Source: an uncultured Gemmataceae bacterium (GTDB lineage Bacteria; Planctomycetota; Planctomycetia; Gemmatales; Gemmataceae). From it: 64,000 bases of DNA. The stretch's first letter is position 1. Each line of letters begins with the position of its first letter. A program made the position numbers and the translations under genes. Positions 39,827 to 50,500 of the stretch are shown here, in pieces. Location: contig CALDUY010000002.1 in NCBI GenBank assembly GCA_937923405.1, positions 496,001 through 560,000 on the forward strand. The letters run 5' to 3'. Below the pieces are notes generated by a model that did not search any database, was not told the origin of the DNA, and saw only the letters and a list, made by a program, of their open reading frames with translations.

Positions 39827-42523
39827 ATGACCCACAGATTATCTCTGTTGATATTGGTTGCGCTAGGAGGTGCAGCACCCGGAGCGGCTCCTCCGGCGCG
39901 AATTGACTATTTACGAGATATTAAACCTGTTTTGAAAGAACGATGCTACGCCTGTCATGGCAGCCTGCAACAGAAAGGCGGCCTGCGTCTGGACACGGTG
40001 CAACTGCTGCGACAAGGCGGTGATAATGGATCGATCCTTGCCGAAGGAGAACTATTTGATCGCTTGACGACCAAGGTTCCCTCTCGACGTATGCCGCGTG
40101 ACGGCGAACCGCTCACCGAACAGCAGATTGAAGCGATTCGTGTATGGATTCGTCAAGGAACACCCGGTCCAACTCATGAGCAACCTGAGCCGGATCCTTT
40201 GAGTCACTGGGCGTTTCAGAAACCGATTCGCCCAGTGGTCCCCGCAGGCAGTTCACCCAATCCGATTGATTGCTTTCTGGAAGCGGCTTGGGCGCGGTAT
40301 CAATTGCAACCCGCGCCGCCTGCCGATCGAGCCACTCTGATTCGTCGCGTCTATTTTGATCTGACCGGATTGCCACCTACACGCGATGAGTTGCTCGCCG
40401 CTTTGAACGATCCCTCGCCGCAAGCCTACGAACATCTGGTCGATCGGCTGTTGGCTTCGCCGCGCTATGGCGAACGCTGGGGCCGTCATTGGATGGACGT
40501 TTGGCGTTATTCCGACTGGTATGGTCGGCGAAATGTGCCGGATGTGCTGAATAGTTATGGCATGATCTGGCGATGGCGTGATTGGATCGTTCGCTCGCTG
40601 AACGAAGATAAGCCGTATGATCGCATGGTGCAGGAAATGCTCGCCGCCGATGAATTGGCTCCAGGAGATCGGGAAAACGGCGTGGCCACTGGCTTTCTCG
40701 TGCGGAACTTCTATCGCTGGAACTACAACAATTGGATGCGTGACAACGTCGAGCATACCGGCAAAGCCTTCCTCGGTCTGACGCTACAATGTGCCCACTG
40801 TCATGATCACAAATATGATCCGATCACGCAGGTAGAATACTTCCGCTTCCGTGCCTTTTTTGAACCTTTAGAGATCCGCCATGACCGTTGGCCTGGTGAG
40901 CCGGATCCCGGTGTTTATCCCAAGTACAGCTACGGGGCCTCCTACGCCCCCATCCAGAGCGGTCTGGTTCGCGTCTTCGACGAAAAGCTCAACGCAGAAA
41001 CCTGGATGTACAGTAAAGGGGACGAACGCGATCGCGTGCCCGGCAAGCCGCCTATGAAACCCGGAGCTCCCGCTTTCCTTCGGGGCGACAAACTGAAAAT
41101 CACGCCAGTTGCCCTGCCGCCTCAGGTACATTCACCAGGCTTGCAAGCCTTCGTACTGGAGGAAGAACAACAAAAGCGTCGAGCCACGATCGAAGCCAAA
41201 CGGCGTGAGCGACAAACTGCTCGGGCCAAAGTGGATCAGCTGGAAAAGCAACTCGCCGACGTGGCATCATTGAACCAACGTCAGCACGAGTTACGCAAAG
41301 CTCGGGCCGCGGAAATGATTAGTACTGCGGAGTTGGCCGCTGCTGAAGCCGAATGGCTCGCGCTGCAAGCACGCATCGACGCCGAGAAAATCAAGCACGG
41401 CCTGCAGCCTGGCGATCGAGTTCAGTCCGCGAAAGCAGCGGCGAAAGCGGAACGCCTCGCTAGTTGGCATCAGGCGGTGGCCACACTGACACAACTAGAG
41501 CAAAATCTACTCGTACAGCAGACCGCCACTCCCCCCGATCCCCAGGTGGCCAATACGATCAAAGCCATTCAGGCTCAGCGTGCCGTCGTGGATAAAGCAC
41601 GGGAAGCGGCGGCCAATCCTGGCGAGACCTATACTCCGTTAGGCCCATCTTACCCGACGCAAAGCACAGGACGACGACTGGCACTGGCTCGATGGATCAC
41701 CAGTTCGGACAATCCTCTAACGGCTCGCGTCGCGGTCAATCACATCTGGAACTGGCATTTCGGCCAACCGCTCGTCGAAACCACGGCCAATTTCGGACGT
41801 CAAGGTTCGCCGCCGACTCATCCTGAGTTGCTCGACTGGCTAGCCGTCGAGTTCATGGAGCAGGGGTGGCGGATGAAACACCTGCATCGACTTATCGTGC
41901 TGTCCCGAGCTTATCAGATGGCCTCGACTCATCCCGAGGATCAGGCCAATCGGCAACGCGATCCCGACAACAAAAAGTTGTGGAAATATCCACTGCGCCG
42001 ACTCGAAGCCGAGGCAGTACGCGATAGTTTACTGCATGCCGCTGGTGAACTCGACCTCCGCCTGGGCGGTCCCGACATTCCTCATGAGCAGGGCCTAACC
42101 AATCCACGACGGAGCCTGTACTTTACGCATCATGGCGAAACGCGGATGGCCTTTCTGGAACTGTTCGATGCCGCCAATCCCCTGGATTGCTATCGTCGCA
42201 CTGAGTCCATCCGGCCACAACAGGCACTAGCGTTGGTCAACAGCGAATTGGTGCCGCTGATGGCACGAAAGCTGGCAGGACGTCTGGCGGCACTAGACGA
42301 GCCGACCTTTTTACAGACGAGTTTTGAAACGATCCTCTCTCGCCCGCCGACCATTGCCGAACTTCGAGCCTCTCAAAAGTATCTTTTTGAGCAGATCGAA
42401 CTGTTTCGTGGGAAGAAACTGCTTCCGGTCGAGAATGGACCCTCCGTGGATCCGGCGCAACGGGCTCGCGAGCACCTACTAACTGCTTTGTTCAATCACA
42501 CCGACTTTGTGACACTTCGCTGA
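39827..42523 (+). CDS. Planctomycete cytochrome-DUF1549-DUF1553 protein (PSCyt1-PSCyt2-PSD1)
   Basis: An 898-residue secreted protein from ATG 39827 (signal MTHRLSLLILVALGGAAPGA; the frame opens at 39770 without a signal). Domains in order: a cytochrome c-like PSCyt1 with DIKPVLKERCYACHG (CxxCH haem site, ~20-110); DUF1549 (~140-340) with FDLTGLPPTRDEL, LLASPRYGERWGRHWMDVWR and the second CAHCHDHKYDPI motif; a charged coiled coil (~410-600); and DUF1553 (~615-890) with ARVAVNHIWNWHFGQPLVE, FGRQGSPPTHPELLDWLAVE and RRLEAEAVRDSLL. The family is abundant in planctomycetes and verrucomicrobia, and is often linked to polysaccharide use or extracellular electron transfer without a proven reaction. 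It is followed after 9 bp by its usual DUF1501 partner. Confidence 0.93.
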   Translation: MTHRLSLLILVALGGAAPGAAPPARIDYLRDIKPVLKERCYACHGSLQQKGGLRLDTVQLLRQGGDNGSILAEGELFDRLTTKVPSRRMPRDGEPLTEQQIEAIRVWIRQGTPGPTHEQPEPDPLSHWAFQKPIRPVVPAGSSPNPIDCFLEAAWARYQLQPAPPADRATLIRRVYFDLTGLPPTRDELLAALNDPSPQAYEHLVDRLLASPRYGERWGRHWMDVWRYSDWYGRRNVPDVLNSYGMIWRWRDWIVRSLNEDKPYDRMVQEMLAADELAPGDRENGVATGFLVRNFYRWNYNNWMRDNVEHTGKAFLGLTLQCAHCHDHKYDPITQVEYFRFRAFFEPLEIRHDRWPGEPDPGVYPKYSYGASYAPIQSGLVRVFDEKLNAETWMYSKGDERDRVPGKPPMKPGAPAFLRGDKLKITPVALPPQVHSPGLQAFVLEEEQQKRRATIEAKRRERQTARAKVDQLEKQLADVASLNQRQHELRKARAAEMISTAELAAAEAEWLALQARIDAEKIKHGLQPGDRVQSAKAAAKAERLASWHQAVATLTQLEQNLLVQQTATPPDPQVANTIKAIQAQRAVVDKAREAAANPGETYTPLGPSYPTQSTGRRLALARWITSSDNPLTARVAVNHIWNWHFGQPLVETTANFGRQGSPPTHPELLDWLAVEFMEQGWRMKHLHRLIVLSRAYQMASTHPEDQANRQRDPDNKKLWKYPLRRLEAEAVRDSLLHAAGELDLRLGGPDIPHEQGLTNPRRSLYFTHHGETRMAFLELFDAANPLDCYRRTESIRPQQALALVNSELVPLMARKLAGRLAALDEPTFLQTSFETILSRPPTIAELRASQKYLFEQIELFRGKKLLPVENGPSVDPAQRAREHLLTALFNHTDFVTLR

Positions 42524-42532
42524 GGTGCTGCC

Positions 42533-43984
42533 ATGCACTGCGGAAGAATCGATCGCCGAACTTTTCTAGCTGATGTGGGACTAGGTTTTACGGGCCTGGC
42601 TCTGGGCACATTGCTACACGCCGATGAGGGAGCCGCTCGCTGGACCCCTCCAGATAGCAAGCCGCATTTTCCGCCCAAGGCCAAATCGGTGATCTGGATC
42701 TTTCTCTCGGGCGGCGTCAGTCAGATGGAGACCTGGGATCCCAAGCCAGCTCTGACTAAGTACGGTGGCAAGACTTTTTCGGAGACTCCCTATCCCGATC
42801 CTCTGAAATCTCCGTTGTTCCGCCTTCGCTCGCGCGACGTGGTCGGCGGGGAGCGCCCGTATCCGAAAATTTTCCCCCTGCAAGTGGGCTTCAAGAAGCA
42901 CGGGAAATCCGGCATCGAATTGTCTGACTGGTGGCCGCATCTGGCAACTTGTGTCGATGAACTGGCCTTCGTCCGCTCCATGTACACCACGGACAACGAT
43001 CACGGAGCCGAGTTTCAGATGCACACCGGCCGGCACGTCTTGGAAGAGAACCAACCTGTGATCGGCTCGTGGATTCACTATGGTCTGGGCACCCTTAATG
43101 AGAATCTGCCCAAGTTTGTTTTCCTGGGCCAGTATAAAGATACTCGAGTGCGAAAGAATTTTGATGCCGACTATCTGGGACCTGAGCACTCTGGAATCGA
43201 ACTCTCGCTCGATCCATCGTCGCCGCTGCCTTTCGCCAAGCCGGCCAAGGGGATCACTAATGAGGAGCAGAAAAAACTGTTCGAGTTCACTGCTGAGTTA
43301 AACCAGCTCTCTGCCGTGCGCTATCCTGACGATCCCCACGTCCGGGCGCGGATCCGCTCCTATGAACTAGCGTTTCGTATGCAAATGGAGGCTCCCAAGG
43401 TACTCGATCTCTCAAAAGAGACTCAAGAGACCCAAAAACTCTACGGTATCGATAATCCCAAGACCGCGATCTATGGGCGGCGGTTGTTAGCATCGCGGCG
43501 ACTAGTTCAACATGGTGTCCGCTTTGTGTTGTGCTATCTCAGCGACTACGGCGAATGGGATTCGCACACGGAACTGAAGACCAATCATGCCCGCTCCTGC
43601 GAACGGGTCGATAAACCCCTCGCGGGACTGATTCAGGATCTCAAGCGTACTGGGCTGGACAAGGACGTGCTCGTGGTCTGTGCCACCGAGTTCGGTCGGA
43701 CTCCCGGACTGGAGACGCGCGAAGCGTACAAGATGCCGACTGGCCGCGATCATCATCCCCACGGTTTCACGGTTTGGCTGGCCGGCGCAGGCATCAAAAA
43801 GGGCATCGTTCACGGAGCCACTGACGAACTAGGGTTCCATGCGGTGGAAAGTCCCCACTACGTCACCGATCTACATGCCACGGTACTGAATCGGCTCGGC
43901 CTCGACTCGCGCAAACTGACCGTTCCAGGACGCAAGCGTCTCGATCTGGACTACGGCAAGCCGATTCACGAAATTCTGGCGTGA
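42533..43984 (+). CDS. DUF1501 protein with twin-arginine signal
   Basis: A 483-residue protein starting MHCGRIDRRTFLADVGLGF, a Tat-type signal (DRRTFL), so export in folded form is expected. Alkaline-phosphatase/sulfatase-like features of DUF1501 are present: SVIWIFLSGGVSQMETWDPK, ELAFVRSMYTTDNDHGAEFQ, DYGEWDSHTELKTNHA, VVCATEFGRTPGLE and GRDHHPHGFTVWLAGAG, with His/Asp metal-type ligands. No formylglycine Cys/Ser motif is apparent. It is 9 bp downstream of the DUF1549/DUF1553 gene; this pairing is conserved in planctomycetes and implies joint function on an exported substrate. It converges on uvrB, stopping 3 bp short of it. Confidence 0.93.
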   Translation: MHCGRIDRRTFLADVGLGFTGLALGTLLHADEGAARWTPPDSKPHFPPKAKSVIWIFLSGGVSQMETWDPKPALTKYGGKTFSETPYPDPLKSPLFRLRSRDVVGGERPYPKIFPLQVGFKKHGKSGIELSDWWPHLATCVDELAFVRSMYTTDNDHGAEFQMHTGRHVLEENQPVIGSWIHYGLGTLNENLPKFVFLGQYKDTRVRKNFDADYLGPEHSGIELSLDPSSPLPFAKPAKGITNEEQKKLFEFTAELNQLSAVRYPDDPHVRARIRSYELAFRMQMEAPKVLDLSKETQETQKLYGIDNPKTAIYGRRLLASRRLVQHGVRFVLCYLSDYGEWDSHTELKTNHARSCERVDKPLAGLIQDLKRTGLDKDVLVVCATEFGRTPGLETREAYKMPTGRDHHPHGFTVWLAGAGIKKGIVHGATDELGFHAVESPHYVTDLHATVLNRLGLDSRKLTVPGRKRLDLDYGKPIHEILA

Positions 43985-43987
43985 CTG

Positions 43988-46009
43988 TTAGCGTCGCTTG
44001 CGACCGCGTGGCCGCTTCGCCTCAGCTTGTGGAGTGGCCACCGCTTCGCCTTTGAGTTTGCGCATCTGATCACGAAACTTGGCGGCATCCTCGTAACGCT
44101 GTTCCGCCGCTGCCTTGAGCATTTCGCGGTGTAACTCTTCGAGCAATTCTTCCACCTCTACATCAGAAGCCCCTTGTCCTGCTGCATCCCGAGTCATCTT
44201 CCGCGCTTCGATCTCCTCTTCGATGCCGGTCTCGATAGCCGCCTGCACGGATTGCGGCGTGATGCCGTGTTCTTCGTTGTACTTCAGCTGCAACGCTCTT
44301 CGCCGGTTCGTCTCCTCGATAGCATGTTTCATCGAGTCAGTGGTCTTGTCGGCATAAAGGATGACCTCAGCATTGACGTTGCGTGCGGCTCGACCGATGG
44401 TTTGAATAAGCGATGTTCCCGAGCGTAAAAATCCTTCTTTGTCGGCGTCGAGAATGGCTACCAACGAGACTTCTGGTAGGTCCAACCCTTCGCGGAGCAG
44501 ATTAACGCCAACAAGTACGTCGAACGCGCCTTGCCGCAGTTCGCGCAACACCTGCACACGCTCGATGGCGTCTAGTTCACTGTGCAGCCACTTGCAGCGA
44601 AGACCAGCCTCCCGAAAGTAGTTGGCGAGATCCTCGGCCAGCCGTTTAGTCAGCGTCGTCACCAAGGTACGCTCGCCGCGCTCCACTCGTTTGCGAATCT
44701 CGGTCAACAGATCGGTCACTTGTCCCTTGGCTGGGCGAACGTGCAAGAGCGGATCGACCAGACCGGTGGGGCGGATGATCTGCTCGACGACTTCGCCGCC
44801 GGTTCGCTCTAGTTCATAGGGGCCGGGAGTTGCCGAGAGGAACAACGCTTGCTTGACGCGACGTTCCCATTCATCAAACCGATAAGGACGGTTATCCAGC
44901 GCGCTGGGGAGTCGAAACCCATGTTCGACGAGTGTCATCTTGCGGCTGTGGTCGCCAAAGTACATACCGCGTAGCTGCGGTAAGGTGACATGCGATTCAT
45001 CGACGATCATCAGGAAATCGTCGGGAAAGAAGTCCAGCAAGGTGTAGGGCGGTTCCCCAGGTTTTTTGCCTGAGAAGTAGCGGGCATAATTTTCGATACC
45101 GGGACAGTGGCCGACCTCCAACAGCATCTCGATGTCGAAATTCGTTCGAGCGGTTAGCCGCTGTTCTTCCAGCAATTTGCCTTGTGCCCGCAGCTCTTCG
45201 CGGCGCGCTTCCAGATCCTGACGAATCTGCTCAACGGCTTCCTTAATGCGTTCCTCGGGAGTGACGAAGTGCTTGGCCGGATAGATGTACAGTTCGTCCT
45301 GTTCCCGCAGGGTTTCGCCAGAGGTGGGATGAATGATGGCCAGCCGTTCGATCTCGTCGCCGAATAGTTCGATGCGTAGAGCAAACTCCTCGTAGGCAGG
45401 CCAGACCTCAACGGTATCGCCGCGTACTCGGAAAGTGCCGCGTGTAAAGGCCACGTCATTCCGTTGATACTGAATGTCTACTAGTCGCAATAAAAGATAA
45501 TAACGATCGACAATCTCTGATTTAGTCAGATAGACCATCATCCGTTTGTAATCGCTGGGGGATCCTAGGCCATAGATGCACGACACGCTAGCGACGATGA
45601 TTACGTCCTCGCGGCTGACCAGAGCGGAGGTCGCTGCCAACCGCAGGCGATCGATGTTTTCGTTGATGAGAGCATCTTTCTCGATGTAGATGTCGCGCTG
45701 AGGAATGTAGGCTTCTGGTTGGTAGTAGTCATAATAGCTGACGAAGTAATGGACGGCGTTCTTGGGAAAGAAGCCGCGAAACTCTTTGTATAACTGGGCC
45801 GCTAGTGTCTTGTTGTGAGCCAGGACCAGAGTCGGCTTGCCGAGTTTCTCGATGATCCAGGAAGCGACCGCGGTCTTCCCAGTGCCTGTAGCTCCCATCA
45901 ACACCTGGACCGCTTTGCCTTCGGAAAAACCGCGCAGGATAGAGGCAATTGCTTTGGGTTGGTCTCCCGCAGGGCGAAACTTGCTAACCATTTCGAACCT
46001 GGCGGCCAT
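43988..46009 (-). CDS. uvrB: Excinuclease ABC subunit B
   Basis: UvrB is the damage-verifying helicase-like subunit of nucleotide excision repair. The 673-residue sequence has Walker A LMGATGTGKTAVASWI, the beta-hairpin YYDYYQPEAYIPQRDIYIEK, IVASVSCIYGLGSP, Walker B-like FLMIVDESHVTLPQL, VGVNLLREGLDLPEVSLVAI and QTIGRAARN (motif VI). The C-terminal UVR domain (LLEELHREMLKAAAEQRYED, AAKFRDQMRKLKGE) binds UvrC, and a basic tail KRPRGRKRR follows. Size is normal. The ComEA-like gene ends 4 bp before its ATG, so they share a transcript. Confidence 0.98.
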   Translation of the reverse strand: MAARFEMVSKFRPAGDQPKAIASILRGFSEGKAVQVLMGATGTGKTAVASWIIEKLGKPTLVLAHNKTLAAQLYKEFRGFFPKNAVHYFVSYYDYYQPEAYIPQRDIYIEKDALINENIDRLRLAATSALVSREDVIIVASVSCIYGLGSPSDYKRMMVYLTKSEIVDRYYLLLRLVDIQYQRNDVAFTRGTFRVRGDTVEVWPAYEEFALRIELFGDEIERLAIIHPTSGETLREQDELYIYPAKHFVTPEERIKEAVEQIRQDLEARREELRAQGKLLEEQRLTARTNFDIEMLLEVGHCPGIENYARYFSGKKPGEPPYTLLDFFPDDFLMIVDESHVTLPQLRGMYFGDHSRKMTLVEHGFRLPSALDNRPYRFDEWERRVKQALFLSATPGPYELERTGGEVVEQIIRPTGLVDPLLHVRPAKGQVTDLLTEIRKRVERGERTLVTTLTKRLAEDLANYFREAGLRCKWLHSELDAIERVQVLRELRQGAFDVLVGVNLLREGLDLPEVSLVAILDADKEGFLRSGTSLIQTIGRAARNVNAEVILYADKTTDSMKHAIEETNRRRALQLKYNEEHGITPQSVQAAIETGIEEEIEARKMTRDAAGQGASDVEVEELLEELHREMLKAAAEQRYEDAAKFRDQMRKLKGEAVATPQAEAKRPRGRKRR

Positions 46010-46013
46010 GTCT

Positions 46014-46658
46014 TCACTCCTTCACGGTCACATACGGTTTGATCTTCGCGAAGGTTTTCGTTCCAATCCCTTTTACCTTCAAAAGATCTTCAATAGCGAC
46101 AAATGGCCTGGCCTCGATGATGCGACGTGCGAGAATGGGACCGACTCCCGGAAGCTGGACTAGCTCGGCTTCGCTAGCATTGTTGAGATCCAAGAGTTCG
46201 TTGGGCGATTCTTTTCTGATCGATCGACTGTCTTCTTCCAGGTTAGGTTTGGCGCGCACCACGCGCGGCGGCAGTGACTCGGGATCGACGCAGACGTGCG
46301 GTTGCAACTTGCGAAACGTTTCTGAGCCAATGCCGGGGATCGAGCGAAGTTCCTCAACAGAACGAAATGGCCGATGCTCGAGAATACGTTTGGCCAACAC
46401 CGGACCGATGCCGGGCAGCAGACACAAATCAATCTCGTCGGCCTGATTCAGGTCGACCGGCGCTCGCTGAAGCGGCAAGGGTTGAGTGCTAAATCGTGTC
46501 AGACCATAACCACGCCAAGCTATAAGAGCCAATCCGACTGAAGCAAGTATCGCCATGCACCACTGTGCGCCAGGGGGCCACACGGGAGGATCAGGAAGTG
46601 AAGAAGCCATCGAGGAACGCAGGGAACCGGCTTGGATCTGCTGCGAAGGGCCGGTCAT
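46014..46658 (-). CDS. ComEA-like membrane-anchored helix-hairpin-helix protein
   Basis: A 214-residue protein with one N-terminal transmembrane segment (WCMAILASVGLALIAW, ~33-48) and two ComEA-type HhH modules: DLNQADEIDLCLLPGIGPVL ... LRSIPGIGSETFRKLQPHV (~68-120) and DLNNASEAELVQLPGVGPIL ... LLKVKGIGTKTFAKIKPYV (~158-212). HhH pairs bind double-stranded DNA without sequence specificity, as ComEA does during DNA uptake. Two tandem modules rather than one is less usual. ComEC and pilus genes are not nearby. It precedes uvrB by 4 bp. Confidence 0.85.
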   Translation of the reverse strand: MTGPSQQIQAGSLRSSMASSLPDPPVWPPGAQWCMAILASVGLALIAWRGYGLTRFSTQPLPLQRAPVDLNQADEIDLCLLPGIGPVLAKRILEHRPFRSVEELRSIPGIGSETFRKLQPHVCVDPESLPPRVVRAKPNLEEDSRSIRKESPNELLDLNNASEAELVQLPGVGPILARRIIEARPFVAIEDLLKVKGIGTKTFAKIKPYVTVKE

Positions 46659-46747
46659 AACTGAATCACTCCTGTGGATCAGTCACACTTGAACTCATTG
46701 TAGTCGTTGTCGCTGAACCCGCAAACTCCACAGGCTCGACGAGCAGA

Positions 46748-47506
46748 TTAATCACGCGGTAAGGTCAGGACGACGTAGCGACACCAGCGATGCAGTGTGG
46801 GTACCTGACGCAACAACCGATCGTCACACCAAGCCAACGCGCGCACTAACGGTCCTTGACCCAGCACGCGACCAGCCATCGAGAGGAGCTGATAGCCTTG
46901 CACCTGCAAGCGTGGAAAGTGTTCACGGAGTGTGTCCAGCTGTGACGCACGCAAGGGCCGCTCATCACGAGTGCGCGATTTGCCAGGATAAGGCAGGCGC
47001 TGACGAGCCCACTCCAAGAGCGGATTTTCTCCCCAGGGTTCAGCGAAAACTGCAACGCCGCCGGGCCGCAATACACGGTGGATCTCATGGGCAACCGTAT
47101 CGAGGTGCAGATGATGCAAAATGGCATTGCCCCAGATGCGATCGAACGAAGCATTAGTAAAGGGGAGACGCTCAGCGTCGGCTTGCACCAACTCTAGTTT
47201 CACTCCGTTGCGGTGCGCACGTCGTTGCGCTTCGGCGAGATACCCCGATGACAAATCGAGGGCGGTCACCCGTGCGCCGACTCGGGCAAAGACGATGGCA
47301 GCCATCGCATGGCCACAACCCAGATCCAGTAAGTCGCAATTGCGAATCTCGCCTAGTTTTTCAATCGCGGGTCGAATCCAGGATTCGTGCTCTAGATAGG
47401 TTTCGTTCGAGAAAGCAAGATCCGCTTCACGGAGACGTTCGGCTCGTTCGTGAGCTTGCTGGTCGTGAAAGCGAATCTCTTCGAGCAATCGATCGCTGGC
47501 TTCCAT
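46748..47506 (-). CDS. Class I SAM-dependent methyltransferase (Methyltransf_11 type)
   Basis: A 252-residue methyltransferase: motif I DLLDLGCGHAMAAIVFARVG, acidic motif VTALDLSSGYLAEAQRRAHR, motif II LVQADAERLPFTNASFDRIW, then GNAILHHLHLDTVAHEIHRV and LRPGGVAVFAEPWGENPLLE. This is the pattern of small-molecule (ubiquinone/sugar-type) methyltransferases; the target cannot be told. The C-terminal third is helical and basic. It lies 24 bp downstream of the TPR-kinase gene and could be co-transcribed with it. Confidence 0.88.
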   Translation of the reverse strand: MEASDRLLEEIRFHDQQAHERAERLREADLAFSNETYLEHESWIRPAIEKLGEIRNCDLLDLGCGHAMAAIVFARVGARVTALDLSSGYLAEAQRRAHRNGVKLELVQADAERLPFTNASFDRIWGNAILHHLHLDTVAHEIHRVLRPGGVAVFAEPWGENPLLEWARQRLPYPGKSRTRDERPLRASQLDTLREHFPRLQVQGYQLLSMAGRVLGQGPLVRALAWCDDRLLRQVPTLHRWCRYVVLTLPRD

Positions 47507-47530
47507 GCACAGATCACTTTCTAGATCGGT

Positions 47531-50500
47531 TTAGGGGGTCTTGTTAGCTTGATTGACCTGATTTAACAGTCGCTGAAACCCTTCGTATTTACGAAGAAAG
47601 TCTAAATCTTTGTCTTCGCGCAGAGCAGAACGATACTCCTCTTGGTCAAAAAATTTGAGCAGTCGTGCTTGCTCCAGGTACTGAATCGCTAGCTTGACGT
47701 AGCGTTCAGTTAATTTCGTTCGCTCCATCGGAGCGAGTTGGGCATTGACGGAAGCGGCCTGAGCCGACAGCGAACCGACGCAGGCCATGTCGAAGAGAAT
47801 TGTTCCGCGCGATTCAGCGGAACCACGGCTCTGTTGGATTAACTCTTCGGCTAATTGCATGGCCTGGTAATGATTGCCGCTCCACGCTAGCGCGAAGCAG
47901 CGATCACGACGAATCATGTTGTATTCGGGATCCCCAGGAGCGGTTAGTTTTAGAGCCTTGTCGAGATAGGCCAATCCTTGAAGTGGCTCTTTCAGAGCAA
48001 GAGTAAGCAACTCTCCCAACCCCCAGTAAGCGCGCATGCGAAGTGGAGTGATCTCGAAATGCTCACTCTGTTGCGAACTCAATTTCTCTAGCAACGCAAT
48101 TGCTTTAGTATACCAATCGCGGGCTTCCAGGGACCGAGTTTCCTGTTTTTGTAGGGAGCGTGCCAGACTGACGTAAGCCGTGGCTTGATCAATTTGCCCC
48201 TCGATGGGATCGATGTAGTATTTTTCAAAGATTCCCACTGCTTGCCGCTGGAGTTGGATCCCTTGGTCAAACTGTTCCTTGTGCATGGTGAGCAAATGGC
48301 CTTTGGCCAACAGTGCCCGAGCCTGGTCGATCTGAAACTCGATCACTTCCGGTTCGTCTTTGCAGACGACTTCCAAAGTTTGTAGAGCCTGCTCTACATG
48401 ATTCAGCGCATCGGAAAGCAACCCTTCCTGCTCTAGCAATCTCGCCAGGTACAAGCGAGTTCGTGCATGATTGGCGCGATGATCGCTGTTGGTGGGGAAG
48501 AAATGAATAAGTTTTTCACGATAAAAAAGAGATTCTTTATAATAATTTAAGGCTTCTGGCACGGTCTCCGGGATGCGAGAGTGGAGTTCGCCCAGGTTTT
48601 GGTAGGCGGAGGCCAAGGCCGCGTTATACTGTTGATTACGCGGCTCTTTTTCTACCAGTTTCAGGAGCTTGAGCCTGGCTTGGTCAAGCAGACTTTTGGT
48701 ACGGTGGAAATCATTTCGGTGCAATACTCCGAGATTGATGTAAGTGCCAGCTAGATCAAATTGATACTCCGCATGATCCGGATGTTGTAGGGCAAGTTGT
48801 TCACGCACCTGTAAGGCCTGCTCATACGATTGCTTGGCCTCGTGACCCGATTGTAGAGTGCCGAGATTATTCAGCGTGCGTCCGAGATTGACTTGATAAT
48901 CTCGATCTTCTGGGAAATCGTGAAGTAGTTTCTTGAAAATATCGCGAGCATCCTGATAAGCTTTAATCGCTTCTTCCTTTTTGCCGATCTTGTCGAGAAT
49001 TACCGCAATGCGAAATTGATTGTCCGCATAGTCTTCGTCAATGGAATCATCGTTGGGTTTGCGATAGCGAGCTTCTTTGTAGAACTCCAGAGCCTTCTCC
49101 AGCAGTTCCTTGCGCACCCCGCGCATCTTAGATTGCTGGAGCTGCGGATTCTCTGTGGCGACGACGAAACATTCCTTGATCGCCTTCTGTGCAAATCGCA
49201 AATTTCGATCTGCAATGTCGCCCTTAATTTTGGTCAAGGCTCGTTCCTGATTGACGGCATACAAACCGACCGTCAAGCCGATCAAGGCAGTGACCATCAA
49301 CACGGTGGTGGCATAGACCAATGTGCGATGGCGTCGCGTCCAACGGCTGACACGATCGAGGAACGGTTCACGGTAGGCGTAAACGGGTTCATCGGCCAGC
49401 CAGCGCTCTAGATCCGAGGCCAGTTGATTTGCGGTGGCGTAGCGATCCTCGGGATGAAAAGCCATCGCTTTCAGTACGATCGCCTCCAGAGGTGGGGGAA
49501 TCCAGCGCTGGACCTGTCGCGGGGGCGGAAAGGAGTGCCGCTGGACCTGCTTTAACACGTCAGCTGCTCGTCCCGTAAAGGCAGGTACGCCGGCTAGCAA
49601 GTTATAGAGCGTAGCACCAAGGGAGTAAACATCTGAAGCAGGTCCGACCAGGTCAACACGTCCCATAGCCTGTTCGGGCGGCATGAACGCGGGCGTTCCG
49701 ACGGCTTGCCCTAGCATGGTGGCTTCCGTGGAATGCGAGGACTGAGGATGGACCGGCAGTTCCATCGAGTCTGGCGTCATGGGTTGATCAAAGGCTTTGG
49801 CCAAGCCCCAGTCCACGACCAGCGTTTCGCCATACGGTCCCAGCATGATGTTGGATGGCTTGATGTCGCGATGGATCACGCCGCGTGCATGAGCATAGGC
49901 AATGGTGTTACAAACCGCGATAAAGCGAATCAACAAACCTCGCAATTGCAAGGCTCGTTCTGAGGGATCGTAATTCTCCTTGAATCTCGCGTGAAAGTTC
50001 TCAATGGCATCGTGTAGGCTTTGGCCCTTGATGAATCGCATCGTGTAGAAAGGGCGACCATCGGCGTGGGCCCCTAAACTGTAGACCGGCACCACACCTG
50101 GATGTTCCAAACTTCCAGTGATCTCGGCTTCAAGAATAAACCGCGCACGGCTGTCAGGAAGATTGGCGTAGGGTTCTTGAATCTCCTTTAGAGCGACCTC
50201 GCGGTTGAGTTCCTCGTCCTGAGCGACGAAAACTTGCCCCAGGGCTCCGCGTGCATGAGGTCGCACAATCCGATAGCGGTTCCGCGCGGACTGTACTGGA
50301 AAAGCTAGGGGAGGACCGTCCCCTTGAGCCTGAAGCGTGGAATGGAAGGGTAACGTCCCCTGATCCTTGGCCAGAGTTGGCATCGCCAAGTTCCAGAGAT
50401 CTGCAGGTATTGGTCGGTAAGCACAGGCCGCTTCCAATCCCCGCGACACGTCCATGCCATATTGGGAGAGATACTCGCGAAACAGTTCATCCAGTAACGA

